Shown here one piece after another: positions 45,590 through 54,936 of a DNA stretch of 64,000 nucleotides (within the stretch, counting starts at the first letter, position 1; every line of letters starts with the position of its first letter). The position numbers and the translations under genes were made by a program. The stretch is from Dehalococcoidia bacterium (GTDB lineage Bacteria > Chloroflexota > Dehalococcoidia > DSTF01 > JACRBR01), in the NCBI GenBank assembly GCA_021462855.1, contig JAJTXQ010000020.1:1-64000 (forward strand). The letters run 5' to 3'. The notes under the pieces are model-generated. The model had not been told where the DNA came from and ran no database searches. It saw only the letters and a list, made by a program, of their open reading frames with translations.

Positions 45590-48423
45590 GACCTGCTCCT
45601 CTCGCCGCGTGCCTGCGGCCCGTCGGACGTGGCCTTGCTCACTTCGACGCGCGTCGCGCGGTCGACGTGGGTCGGCTGCCACATGAACGGCCAGTAGCGC
45701 AGGTGGCCGTACCCGCCGGCGAAGTGCAGCCACTTCACCATGGCGCCCTCGATGTTGCTCGGGCCGTCCCAGTTACGGAACTGGTAGGGATCCCATCCGG
45801 CGTAGCAGATCACCTGCCCCGGCCGGACGGACGGCGACGTCTTCACGCGCACCAGGATTTCGCCCATGTCATTGTGCAGGCGCACCTCTTCGTCGTCGGC
45901 GACGCCGCGCGCCGCCGCGTCGGCGACGCTCATCACGAGATGCGGCGCGCCGCGGTGCGTCTGCAGCATGCGCTTGTTGACGATGTTCGTGCCGTGCACG
46001 CTCCAGCGGTTGTGCCCGCTCGTGAGCATCAACGGATAATCGCCGCCCATCTTCGGCGGGTCCTTGTGAACGGGCAGCTCCTCGCCTGCTTCGATGAACC
46101 ACTCGTGGTCGATGTAGAACTGGGAGCGGCGCGTCAGCGTCGGGTAGGGCACCTTCTTCTCCACGTGGTTGCGCAGCGGCGACACCGTTTCATCGGGCTC
46201 GACCGGGCTCTGGTAGCTCTGCGCGTTGGGGAACAGTCCCCAGTCCGTGAACCGCACGATGCCCGTCGACTCGCGCATCGACTCGTACGTGGTGTCTTCG
46301 GGCACGGTGCCCATGAGCGCCGTCGCGGCGACGCCCTCTTCGGTCATCTGCTGCTCGTCGACCATGGTGCCGCCGCCGGTGAATGCATCTTCGAGCGTGT
46401 CCAGGCGGAACGGGCGGCCCGACGCCGTGGCGTACTCGACGACGCCGCGCGCCTTGCCGCGCTCGCCGAGCTTGCGCGCGAGCAGCCGGAAGATCTGCCA
46501 CTCGGGCAGCGTCTCGCCCGCGGGTTCGACGGCCTTTTCGAGCAGCGAAAAGAACATCGTCGCGGCGAAGCCGTGCGCGTGCGGGCGCTCGTACTGCTGC
46601 GCCGCCGGCAGCACGTAGTCGGCGTACATCCCCGTTGTGTTCATGCGCACGTCGATGCTGACGATGGTCTTCATCTGCGGCCACAGGTTGCGGATGAACA
46701 TCGTCTTGCCGCCGCGCGTGCGGCGCAGCAGGTTGCCGCCGACCTCGAGCATCACGCGCGGCGGGCGGTCGGCGGGCGGCACGGCGACGCCGGCCCACCA
46801 GCCCTTGTCCAGCGCCTCGTTGAACAGCTCGTCGAATTCGCGCGGCATGCTCTCGTCGTGCCACGTGCGCTTGTTCCAGATCTCGCGGTAGCCGACGTGG
46901 TGGTACCACCACCACACGGGTGGCACGTACACGCCCGTCATCGCGCTCATCGTCTGCATCAGCTCGACGGACGCGATCTCGTCGGTCTTCGTCGGGTCCT
47001 GCGCCTTCATGCCGTCGAGCGTGACGCGGAACATGGTCTGCAGATTGCGCGCCTCGTCGAGGCCGCCCTTCGAACGCGGCTCGTAGAGGTGCGTGCCAGT
47101 CGATGGCCCGGTGTTCCAGTAGTCCGGCCCCGCGCCCTTCTTCCCCCAGTTGCCGGTGAGCGCGAGCAGCAGGTACATCGACCTGCCCATGAGGTCGCCG
47201 TGATAGAACTTTCCGGTGCCGAGCCCCTCGTGCACGCGCGTCTTCTTCGTCGCGAATTTGCGCGCGAGCTCGCGGATGACATCGGGGTGCACGCCGCACA
47301 TCGCCGACGCGGCCTCCGGCGCATACGCCTGGAGGCGGCGGCGCATGAGCTCGAACGCAGGCGTCACGCGCACCGTCGCGCCGTCGGCGAGGCGCACATC
47401 AAACGCGCCGTCGAGCGCCGCGTCCACCGGGCCGAGGTCGAGCGTACCACGCGGGGCCTCGGCGATCGCCTTCGCGCGGAGGTCGTAGACGTAGAACTGA
47501 TCGTCGCGTCCGCCCTCGGCGACGTCGCAGGCGCGCAAAAACTTGCGGTTGTCCTCGCGGACGAGCAGCGCGAGGTCCGTCTGCTCGCGCACGAACTCCT
47601 CGTCCCACAGCCCGCCATCGAGGATGACCTTGCACATCGAGAGGCACAGCGCGGCATCGCTGCCGACCTTCACCGGCACGTGCAGGTCCGCGTGCATCGC
47701 CGAAGGGCTGTAGTCCGGGGCGATGATCACGAGCTCAGCGCCCTTGTATCGCGCCTCCATCAGGTAATGGAAGATCGGGATGCGCGTGTACGACGGGTTT
47801 GAGTGCCAGATGACGATCATCTCCGAGTGCGCGTAGTCGTCGGCGCTCGGCGTGATGTACTTGCCCCAGGTGAGACTCATCGCCGGCACGCAGTCGCCGA
47901 TGTCGGCATCGAAGTCGCCGAGCGGAAAGCCGGTGAGGTTGCTGAACCGACGCTGCGCCGTCATGCCCCAGGCGAGCGCGTTCGCGCCCGACGGCGAGAA
48001 CACGGCCTCCGGCCCGATCTCCTCGATCGCGTCGATGATGCTGTCGGCGATCTCGGTCAGCGCCTGGTCCCACGAGACGCGCTGCCATTTGCCCTCGCCA
48101 CGCTCCCCGGCGCGCTTGAGCGGATAGAGCACGCGCTCCTTCGCCGTGAGCATCTCGTCCCAGCAGGCGCCCTTCTGGCACCCCATCGGGTTGAGGTCGG
48201 GCACGCCCTCCTCGACGACCGGGAAGACGCCGGACTGCTCCTGGAACTGGATCTGGCCGTCCTTCAGGTACACGCGGTAGGGGCACGAGCCGACGGTCGG
48301 GTAGCAGTCCACTGCGTGACTGCTGTGCACGACCTTGTCCCACGTCCAGCGCTTTCGGTACGCGTCCTCCGTGGCGGCGGCGCCGTGCTTCGCACCGTTG
48401 GCGGGAGGCGTGGGTTTCGTCAT
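45586..48423 (-). CDS. Type II DMSO-reductase-family molybdopterin oxidoreductase, catalytic subunit (paralogue 2)
   Basis: A 945-residue paralogue of the gene at 41328, closely similar along its length. FS0 ligands are His36, Cys40, Cys47 and the Cys of NPMGCQKGACWDEM. The Mo-ligand region reads FDADIGDCVPAMSLTWGKY. MGD and C-terminal blocks match paralogue 3 (HEGLGTGKFYHGDLMGRSM, TSGHNRWSVHGTN). GAGGAG is 8-10 nt before ATG 48423. No signal peptide is visible, so the protein is probably cytoplasmic. It follows paralogue 1 after 31 nt. Known relatives oxidise or hydroxylate hydrocarbons (ethylbenzene, steroids) or reduce nitrate or chlorate; the Asp-ligand class is supported but the substrate is not. 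Confidence 0.88.
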   Translation of the reverse strand: MTKPTPPANGAKHGAAATEDAYRKRWTWDKVVHSSHAVDCYPTVGSCPYRVYLKDGQIQFQEQSGVFPVVEEGVPDLNPMGCQKGACWDEMLTAKERVLYPLKRAGERGEGKWQRVSWDQALTEIADSIIDAIEEIGPEAVFSPSGANALAWGMTAQRRFSNLTGFPLGDFDADIGDCVPAMSLTWGKYITPSADDYAHSEMIVIWHSNPSYTRIPIFHYLMEARYKGAELVIIAPDYSPSAMHADLHVPVKVGSDAALCLSMCKVILDGGLWDEEFVREQTDLALLVREDNRKFLRACDVAEGGRDDQFYVYDLRAKAIAEAPRGTLDLGPVDAALDGAFDVRLADGATVRVTPAFELMRRRLQAYAPEAASAMCGVHPDVIRELARKFATKKTRVHEGLGTGKFYHGDLMGRSMYLLLALTGNWGKKGAGPDYWNTGPSTGTHLYEPRSKGGLDEARNLQTMFRVTLDGMKAQDPTKTDEIASVELMQTMSAMTGVYVPPVWWWYHHVGYREIWNKRTWHDESMPREFDELFNEALDKGWWAGVAVPPADRPPRVMLEVGGNLLRRTRGGKTMFIRNLWPQMKTIVSIDVRMNTTGMYADYVLPAAQQYERPHAHGFAATMFFSLLEKAVEPAGETLPEWQIFRLLARKLGERGKARGVVEYATASGRPFRLDTLEDAFTGGGTMVDEQQMTEEGVAATALMGTVPEDTTYESMRESTGIVRFTDWGLFPNAQSYQSPVEPDETVSPLRNHVEKKVPYPTLTRRSQFYIDHEWFIEAGEELPVHKDPPKMGGDYPLMLTSGHNRWSVHGTNIVNKRMLQTHRGAPHLVMSVADAAARGVADDEEVRLHNDMGEILVRVKTSPSVRPGQVICYAGWDPYQFRNWDGPSNIEGAMVKWLHFAGGYGHLRYWPFMWQPTHVDRATRVEVSKATSDGPQARGERSRS

Positions 48424-48454
48424 CGTGGTACTCCTCGTCCTTGTGGCGGCGGCG

Positions 48455-51280
48455 CTATGCGCGCACCGGCGCGACATCGACGCGCGTCGCGCGGTCGGTG
48501 GGGCAGGGCTGCCACTCCATCATCCAGTACTTGAAATGCCCGTAGCCGCCGGCGAGGTGCAGCCACTTGATCATCCCGGGCTCGATGTTCGCGGGGTCGC
48601 TCCACGCCGGGAACTGGTAGCCGTCCCAGCCGTTGTAGATGATCACCTGGCCCGGCTGGACGGACTCCGTGACCTTCGCTTCGAGCACCGTCTCGCCGAG
48701 GTCGTTGTGCACGCGCACCTGCTCACCGTCGGCGATGTCGCGCGCGATCGCGTCGCGTGTGTTGATGAACACATGCGGTGCGCCTCGGTGCGTTTCGAGC
48801 ATCACGCGGTTGGCGATGTTCAGCGAGTGGATGCTCGACCGGCTGTGCCCGCTCGTGAGGGCGAGCGGGTAGCGCCCGCCCATCTCCGGCGGCTCCTTGT
48901 GGCACGGCAACTCCTCGCCGGCCTCGATGAACCACGGGTGGTCGATGTAGAACTGCGCGCGCCGCGTCAGCGTCGCGTACGGCTCCTTGCGTTCGATGTG
49001 GTGGCGGAACGGCGCGAACGTCTCATTCGGGCTGATGTCCGACGCCTGGGCGACCGCGCGCACCGAGATGCCGACGCCGCTGAACCGCTCGTATCCCTTT
49101 TCACGCAGCGTGTTCATCGAAGAGCCTTCGGGCAGCGCGCCGGTAATCGCGGTGTCGCGCACGATCTCGTCGGCGAGCTTCTCCTCGGTATCGTGCGCGC
49201 CCGCGGCGATCAGCGCCTGGTGCATGCCGGCGACGGCGTGCGTGCCGCCCTTCGCATCGCCGTACTCGGCGAGGCCGCGGGCCAGCGCGCGCTCCTCGAA
49301 CCGCTGCAAGAGCGCCGTGTAGATATCCCATTCGTTCCGCGCCTCGCCCGGCGGCTCGACCAGGCGGTCCGAGAACGTGACGTTCATGGTGTGCACGCTC
49401 GGGATCCCAAACGAGATCTTCTCGTATTGCTGCGCGACGGGGAGGACGATGTCGGCGTGCATCGCCGTCGTGCTCATGCGCGGGTCCATCTCGACGATCA
49501 TCTTGAGTTTCGGCCAGAGGTGCCGCAGGAGCTGGTTGCGGCCGCCGCGCGTGCGGCGCAGCATGTTGCCGCCGCATTCGAGCATCACACGCGGCTCGTG
49601 GTTCGCGGCGGGAAGCGCGACGCCGGCCCACCAGCCCTTGGCCGCCGCCTCGTCCCAGTACTCGCGGAAGGGTCGCGGTTTGCTCGGGTCGTGCCACTCG
49701 TCGCGCGACCATACCTCGTCGTAGCCCGCGTGGTGGTACCAGAGGAACACCGGCGGCACCATGTTCATCGGCGTGCCGGGGATCAGCGGCAGCACCTTGT
49801 TCATCTCGATATTCGCGAGTGCGTCGGTGAGCGTCGGGTCGCCGCCCTTGATGCCCTGGAGCATCATGTTCATCATCGCCAGCACTTCGCGCGATTCTTC
49901 GGGGCCGCCGCGGCGCTTGGCGCCGGCGACGCCCATGCCATCGAGCAGGCCGCCCATCCACGCGCGGATGCCGGTGCCCTTCTTGCCCCAGTTTCCGGTG
50001 AGCGCGAGCAGCAGGAGCTCCGACCGCTCGATCAGGTCGCCGTGATAGAACTTGCTCGCGTTGCTCAGGCTGCAGATGATGTTCGTCTTCTTCGACGCGA
50101 CGCTCCGCGCAAGGTCGCGGATCACCGCCGGTGCGACGCCGCACAGCTCCGCGGCGCGTTCCGGCGCGTAGTCGCGCAGCCGCTCGCGCATCAGCGCGAA
50201 CGCCGGCGTGACGCGGACCCGCGCGCCGCCGGCGAGCGTCGCCGCGTGCGAACCTTCGAGCGCGGGCGACACGTCGCCGTAGTCGAGCGTGCCGCGCGGC
50301 GCCTCGGCGATCTCGCCGGTGCGGGAGTCGAGCACGTAGAACTGGTCGTCGCGGCCGCCCTCGGCGACATCGCGCTGGCGCAGGAACTCGCGCGTGTCCT
50401 CGCGCACGAGCAGCGGCAGGTCCGTCTGCTCGATGATGAACCGCTCGTCGTAGATCCGTTCATCGACGACGACTCGCGCCATGCCGAGCGCGAGCGCCGC
50501 GTCGCTGCCCGGACGCACCGGAACGAACTGGTCGGCATGGATCGCCGAAGGGCTGAAGTCGGGCGCGATCGTCACGACCTCGGCGCCGCGATAGCGCGCC
50601 TCGTTGATGTAGTGCTGGTGGGGGATGCGCGTGTGCGCCGGGTTGGCGAACCAGATCAGCACGAGCTCGGAGTGGAACCAGTCATCGACCGAGCTCACGG
50701 GGTCGAACATGCCGAACGTGATGTACTGCCCGGCGGCGAAGTCCGTGATCTCGCCGTTGACGTCCATCGCCAGGCTGCCGACGAGCGACGCCATCTTGCC
50801 GCGCGCGAGCAGCGCGAGCGTGCTTGCGTTGGCGCCGCCGACGTGCAGGATCGACTCGGGCCCGACCTCCTGGATGCCGTCGACCATCGCGTCGGCGATC
50901 TCCGTGAGCGCCTCGTCCCAGGAGATGCGCGTCCACCTCCCCTCGCCGCGCTCACCGGCGCGCCGGAGCGGGTAGAGGACGCGCTCGCCGGCGTCGAGCA
51001 TCGAGCTCCAGGCGACGCCCTTCTGGCAGCCCATCGGGTTCATATCCGGCACGCCGCGCTCGACGACGGGCAGTGTGCCGGGCTGCTCTTCGCGCCAGAC
51101 CCGTCCATCGCGCAGGTAGACGCGCATGGGGCAGTTGCCCGGGTAGCAGTCGACGCAGTGACTGCCCCATCCCCAGGAGGTGTACGCGGTCTGCGCGCGG
51201 TAGCGGTCCTCCGCCGGGTGCGATGGTGGGTCCGTTGTTGCCGCCGCGCCGTTCGCCGCCGCGGCTCGACGTTTCGCCAT
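48455..51280 (-). CDS. Type II DMSO-reductase-family molybdopterin oxidoreductase, catalytic subunit (paralogue 1)
   Basis: A 941-residue paralogue, the first gene of the operon and the most divergent. FS0 ligands are His41, Cys45, Cys50 (HCVDCYPGNC, a C-x4-C spacing, two residues shorter than in the other two) and the Cys of NPMGCQKGVAW. The Mo-ligand region is VNGEITDFAAGQYITFGM. The MGD blocks (SNASKFYHGDLIERSELLLL, TGNWGKKGTGI) and the C-terminal domain (SGHSRSSIHSLNI) are complete. The N-terminus is Ala-rich with no Tat signal. It is divergent from the SCP2 fusion gene across 185 bp that contain the AACGATCGTT palindrome. Confidence 0.87.
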   Translation of the reverse strand: MAKRRAAAANGAAATTDPPSHPAEDRYRAQTAYTSWGWGSHCVDCYPGNCPMRVYLRDGRVWREEQPGTLPVVERGVPDMNPMGCQKGVAWSSMLDAGERVLYPLRRAGERGEGRWTRISWDEALTEIADAMVDGIQEVGPESILHVGGANASTLALLARGKMASLVGSLAMDVNGEITDFAAGQYITFGMFDPVSSVDDWFHSELVLIWFANPAHTRIPHQHYINEARYRGAEVVTIAPDFSPSAIHADQFVPVRPGSDAALALGMARVVVDERIYDERFIIEQTDLPLLVREDTREFLRQRDVAEGGRDDQFYVLDSRTGEIAEAPRGTLDYGDVSPALEGSHAATLAGGARVRVTPAFALMRERLRDYAPERAAELCGVAPAVIRDLARSVASKKTNIICSLSNASKFYHGDLIERSELLLLALTGNWGKKGTGIRAWMGGLLDGMGVAGAKRRGGPEESREVLAMMNMMLQGIKGGDPTLTDALANIEMNKVLPLIPGTPMNMVPPVFLWYHHAGYDEVWSRDEWHDPSKPRPFREYWDEAAAKGWWAGVALPAANHEPRVMLECGGNMLRRTRGGRNQLLRHLWPKLKMIVEMDPRMSTTAMHADIVLPVAQQYEKISFGIPSVHTMNVTFSDRLVEPPGEARNEWDIYTALLQRFEERALARGLAEYGDAKGGTHAVAGMHQALIAAGAHDTEEKLADEIVRDTAITGALPEGSSMNTLREKGYERFSGVGISVRAVAQASDISPNETFAPFRHHIERKEPYATLTRRAQFYIDHPWFIEAGEELPCHKEPPEMGGRYPLALTSGHSRSSIHSLNIANRVMLETHRGAPHVFINTRDAIARDIADGEQVRVHNDLGETVLEAKVTESVQPGQVIIYNGWDGYQFPAWSDPANIEPGMIKWLHLAGGYGHFKYWMMEWQPCPTDRATRVDVAPVRA

Positions 51281-51352
51281 GTAGCTCCGCTCGCAGTGCT
51301 TGGCCGGGGTCAGCAGCCAGCCGCTCGCGTGGTCAATCTCTCAGGAAATTCG

Positions 51353-51362
51353 AACGATCGTT
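51353..51362. promoter_or_regulatory. AACGATCGTT palindrome, candidate TetR-type operator
   Basis: A perfect 10-bp palindrome lies 73 nt before the molybdoenzyme start and 104 nt before the fusion gene start. A second one, GCCATATGGC, is at 51366-51375, and an inverted repeat CGGTGC/GCACCG is at 51397-51414. Such sites in a divergent region suggest shared repression; the TetR regulator at 61780 is a candidate, not a proven, partner. Confidence 0.45.
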
Positions 51363-51465
51363 AGTGCCATATGGCTTCAGGCAACACACTGTCAGGCGGT
51401 GCCTCACAGCACCGTCCGCGAGCGCCGCGCTATCATCGCGCCGCCGAAAACGAAGGAGCCGACAC

Positions 51466-53766
51466 ATGAGGTCAGAAGACCGCGATCTCACGACGCTGCA
51501 TGCCGCACTTGCCGCGTGGATGCGCGACAAGGCCGGCCCGGCGGCCGAACTCTCCGCGCTCAAGCGTCCGGGCGCCGGGCTTTCGAACGAGACGTGGATG
51601 TGCGAGCTGTCCTGGCGCGACAACGGCTCGACGCGGTCCTCCGGGCTCGTCGCGCGGCTCGAGCCCAGCAACCTGCGCGTGTTTCCCGACTACGACCTCG
51701 TCGGACAGGCGCGCGTGATGCAGGCGCTCGCGGACAGCGGTGTGCCGGTGCCGAACGTCCGCTGGGTCGAGTCCGACGCAGGCGTGCTCGGCTCGCCGTT
51801 CTACGTCATGGACCGCATTGAGGGCGTCGTGCCGTCGGAGGTGCCGCCGTACCACAGCTTCGGGCTGCTGTTCGACGCGTCGCCCGAGCGCCGCGCGGCG
51901 ATGTGGTGGAGCGGCATCGAGACGCTTGCGAAGATCCACCAGCTCGACTGGCGCGCGCGGGGGTTGTCGTTCCTCGGCGCACCGGGTGCCGGCACCGATG
52001 CGCTCGACCGGCAGCTTGACTACTACGAGCGCTTCCTGGCATGGGCGGCGGAGGGCGAGCCGCAGCCGATCCTCGAGGCGGCGCTTCGCTGGCTGCGCGA
52101 GCATCGCTTTGCGCCCAAGCGCATCTCGCTCTGCTGGGGCGACGCGCGCCTGCCTAACCTCATCTACCGCGACGACGCGGTCGCCGGCGTGCTCGACTGG
52201 GAGATGGCGTTTCTCTGCGACCCGGTGGCCGACCTGGCGTGGTGGCTGTTCATGGACTGGCAGGGCTCCGAGGGCTACGGCATCCCGCGGCTCGATGGCT
52301 TCCCGTCGTGGGAGGAGACGGTGCGACGCTACGAGGAGCTCACCGGCGCGCCCGTCGAGAACTTGCGGTGGCACGAGGTCTTCGCGGCGCTTCGGTTTGG
52401 TGTCGTCATGGTGCGCGTCGCGCGGCACATGACCGCGAGCGGCATCCCGACGCCGACCGACGACTTCCAGCACGACAACCCGTGTACGCAACGCCTCGCG
52501 CAGCTGCTCGATCTGCCCGCTCCCGGCACGCCCCAACGTAAACTCACGAACATCAACGAATCCACCGTGCGCGTGCAGTTCCACCTCACCGGCGGTGGCG
52601 GGCACGACTGGCACCTGGTCGCCGATCGCGGCATCGGGACGCGCTACGACGGCATCGTTGCCGATCCCGACGTGACGCTCACGGCCACGGCGGCCGACTG
52701 GGACGCGATCCAGCGCGGCGATCTCGACCGTACGCAGGCGTACCTCGGCGGCAAACTGGTGATCCAGGGCGACATGACGCTGCTCATGCAGCTCGACGAC
52801 ATGATCACGCGCCTCAGCAACGCCGGCGCCGGCGTCGCAGCGGCGCAGAGCGCGCAGTCCGCGCATGCCAGCGCCACGCACATGGTGACCGCCGAGGACG
52901 ACGCGCGGCACGTGCCCGGTCCCGGCGCGCTGCCGCTGTGGAACGAGAGCTTCTGGTTCGCGATGTACGACCCGCACGCCGATATCGGCCTGACCGTGCG
53001 CGCAGGCATGCACCCGATGAAGGGCGAGGGGAACATCTACCTCATCATCACGCACAACGGCGGCGTGGTGCACAGCCTGCTGGACCATCGCGCGCCACTG
53101 CCGCGCGAGCAGGAGCGCCGGCTCGAGATGCTCGGCTACAGCATCGACTGGGAGGCGCCGCTTGAACGCTTCCGGCTGCGCTATGCGCACGGCGCAACGG
53201 CCTTCGACCTGACCTGGGAAGGGACGAGTCCCGTGTACGTGTACCCGTTCCCGCCGGCGAGCACGGCCGAGCAGGTGCCGCGGCACATCGAGCACGCGGG
53301 GCGGGGGCGCGGAACGATCACGATCGGCGGCGCCGCGCACGAGATCGACTGCCTGGGGCATCGCGACCACAGCTGGGGCGGCGAACGCGACTGGGCGAAG
53401 ATGCCGCGCTGGGACTACCTGAGCGGCGAGTTCGGTGAGGACTTCTGGTTCAACGCCGTGGCCGTCTCGCTCGATGGCTTCCCGCAGGACATCCACCTCG
53501 GGGGCGTGTGGAACGGCGCCGAGTTGCGCGCGCTGGCGTCGGTGGAGATGCGTGTCGAGGCCGCGGACGGCGGCACGCGACAGTCGGGCTGCGACATGCG
53601 CATCACCGACGTGAAGGGCGACGCGTACCACATCGTCGCAGAGGAGGTGGTGGCGATCGCCCCCGCGCAGTTCGGCCGCACGTGGGTGAAGGACGGCTTC
53701 ACGCGATTCCGCTGCGGCGACCGCACGGGCTACGGCATCTTCGAGCACGCATACATCGAGAAGTAA
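51466..53766 (+). CDS. Fusion: aminoglycoside-phosphotransferase-like kinase, SCP2 sterol-carrier domain and DUF7064-like domain
   Basis: A 766-residue protein with three parts. Residues 30-330 are an APH/choline-kinase-like fold: GAGLSNETWMCEL as the nucleotide loop region and CWGDARLPN (about 222) as the Brenner motif, then GVLDWEMAFLCDPVADLAWW. Residues 365-450 form an SCP2 sterol-carrier domain, a cavity-bearing lipid-binding fold (VQFHLTGGGGHDWHLVADRG to YLGGKLVIQGDMTLLMQLDD). Residues 490-766 resemble lipocalin-like DUF7064/CrtC-type proteins with WNESFWFAMYDP and GHRDHSWGGERDW. GAAGGAG precedes ATG 51466. It could phosphorylate a bound sterol-like alcohol. It is divergent from the molybdoenzyme operon. 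Confidence 0.82.
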   Translation: MRSEDRDLTTLHAALAAWMRDKAGPAAELSALKRPGAGLSNETWMCELSWRDNGSTRSSGLVARLEPSNLRVFPDYDLVGQARVMQALADSGVPVPNVRWVESDAGVLGSPFYVMDRIEGVVPSEVPPYHSFGLLFDASPERRAAMWWSGIETLAKIHQLDWRARGLSFLGAPGAGTDALDRQLDYYERFLAWAAEGEPQPILEAALRWLREHRFAPKRISLCWGDARLPNLIYRDDAVAGVLDWEMAFLCDPVADLAWWLFMDWQGSEGYGIPRLDGFPSWEETVRRYEELTGAPVENLRWHEVFAALRFGVVMVRVARHMTASGIPTPTDDFQHDNPCTQRLAQLLDLPAPGTPQRKLTNINESTVRVQFHLTGGGGHDWHLVADRGIGTRYDGIVADPDVTLTATAADWDAIQRGDLDRTQAYLGGKLVIQGDMTLLMQLDDMITRLSNAGAGVAAAQSAQSAHASATHMVTAEDDARHVPGPGALPLWNESFWFAMYDPHADIGLTVRAGMHPMKGEGNIYLIITHNGGVVHSLLDHRAPLPREQERRLEMLGYSIDWEAPLERFRLRYAHGATAFDLTWEGTSPVYVYPFPPASTAEQVPRHIEHAGRGRGTITIGGAAHEIDCLGHRDHSWGGERDWAKMPRWDYLSGEFGEDFWFNAVAVSLDGFPQDIHLGGVWNGAELRALASVEMRVEAADGGTRQSGCDMRITDVKGDAYHIVAEEVVAIAPAQFGRTWVKDGFTRFRCGDRTGYGIFEHAYIEK

Positions 53767-53769
53767 CGG

Positions 53770-54909
53770 CTACCGCGCGCGGTCGGCGCCGGCCGTCAGG
53801 TCGGCGACGCGCGCCACCGTCGCGAGGTACTCCTCGACCATGTCGTAGATCACCTGGCGCGCCGGTTTCACCGACCGCATCCGGCCGACGATCTGGCCGA
53901 CGGGCGAACCAACCAGCTCACGGGCGCCGGGCCGGTCATCGGCGTAGCGGTGGATGCGGCTCACCGCCTCGGACGTGAGCATGAACTGGAGCGGCATCGG
54001 CAGCGTGCCGGGCGACTCCTCGCCGTCCCACGCCTCCGTCCACGCGGTGCGCAGCTGCCGCGCCGGCTTGCCCGTGAGCGCGCGCGAGCGCACCGTGTCG
54101 CGCGACCCCGCCGCAAGCAGCTTTTCGATGATCACCTGCCGCGTGTCGCTTTCTGCGACGGTGAGCCAGATCGAGCCCGTCCACACGCCGTCCGCGCCGA
54201 GCGCCATCGCCGCCGCCATCTGCCGGCCGCTGCCGATGCCGCCGGCCGCGAGCACGGGGACCGGGCTGACGGCATCGACGACATCCGGCACGAGGACCAT
54301 CGTGGCGATCTCGCCTGTGTGGCCGCCGGCCTCGGTGCCGGACGCGACGATCATGTCGACGCCGGCCGCAACCTGCTTCTGCGCCTGCTCCGCCGTGCCG
54401 ACGAGCGCCGCGACCTTCATGCCGTGGGCGTGCGCCTTCTCGACGACATCCCTCGGCGGCGCGCCGAGCGCGTTGACGAGCAGCCTTGCCGGGTGGTCGA
54501 GGGCGATGTCGACCTGATTGCGCGCGCCGCCGTAGGTCCACCCGAGAAGCCCCGCGGGCGTCTCCGCGCCCTCCGGCAGCGGCGGCACGTCGAACCGCGC
54601 GAGCGTGTCTTCGACGTACTTGCGGTGCGTTTCCGGGATCATCTTTCGGAACGCGCCCTCGTCGAGCGTCGCGCCCTCGGAGGGCGCGACCGATGACTGC
54701 GGCATGACGATATCGACGCCGTACGGCTTGCCATCGACGTGCTCGTCGATCCAGCGCAGCTCGATCTCGAGCTGCTCCGGCGAGAATGCGAGCGCGCCGA
54801 GCACGCCCATGCCGCCGGCGCGGCTCACGGCGGCCACCACGTCGCGACAGTGGCTGAACGCGAAAATCGGGAACTCGATGCCAAACTCTTCGCAAACGCG
54901 CGTGCGCAT
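53770..54909 (-). CDS. Nitronate monooxygenase / enoyl reductase-like (NMO family)
   Basis: A 379-residue FMN-dependent TIM-barrel protein. Typical blocks are VVAAVSRAGGMGVLGALAF near the start, ASGTEAGGHTGEIATMVLVP near 195 (with the catalytic His) and VPVLAAGGIGSGRQMAAAMA. The C-terminus has an extra helical segment ending in a polar tail. In steroid and aliphatic degradation clusters, proteins of this family often oxidise or reduce enoyl or keto CoA esters rather than nitronates. It is the last gene of the TetR-led operon, 27 nt after the acyl-CoA dehydrogenase, and its stop lies 3 nt from the convergent fusion gene stop. Confidence 0.82.
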   Translation of the reverse strand: MRTRVCEEFGIEFPIFAFSHCRDVVAAVSRAGGMGVLGALAFSPEQLEIELRWIDEHVDGKPYGVDIVMPQSSVAPSEGATLDEGAFRKMIPETHRKYVEDTLARFDVPPLPEGAETPAGLLGWTYGGARNQVDIALDHPARLLVNALGAPPRDVVEKAHAHGMKVAALVGTAEQAQKQVAAGVDMIVASGTEAGGHTGEIATMVLVPDVVDAVSPVPVLAAGGIGSGRQMAAAMALGADGVWTGSIWLTVAESDTRQVIIEKLLAAGSRDTVRSRALTGKPARQLRTAWTEAWDGEESPGTLPMPLQFMLTSEAVSRIHRYADDRPGARELVGSPVGQIVGRMRSVKPARQVIYDMVEEYLATVARVADLTAGADRAR

Positions 54910-54936
54910 AGCAACCTCCGGCGTGTTGTTGTTCGC

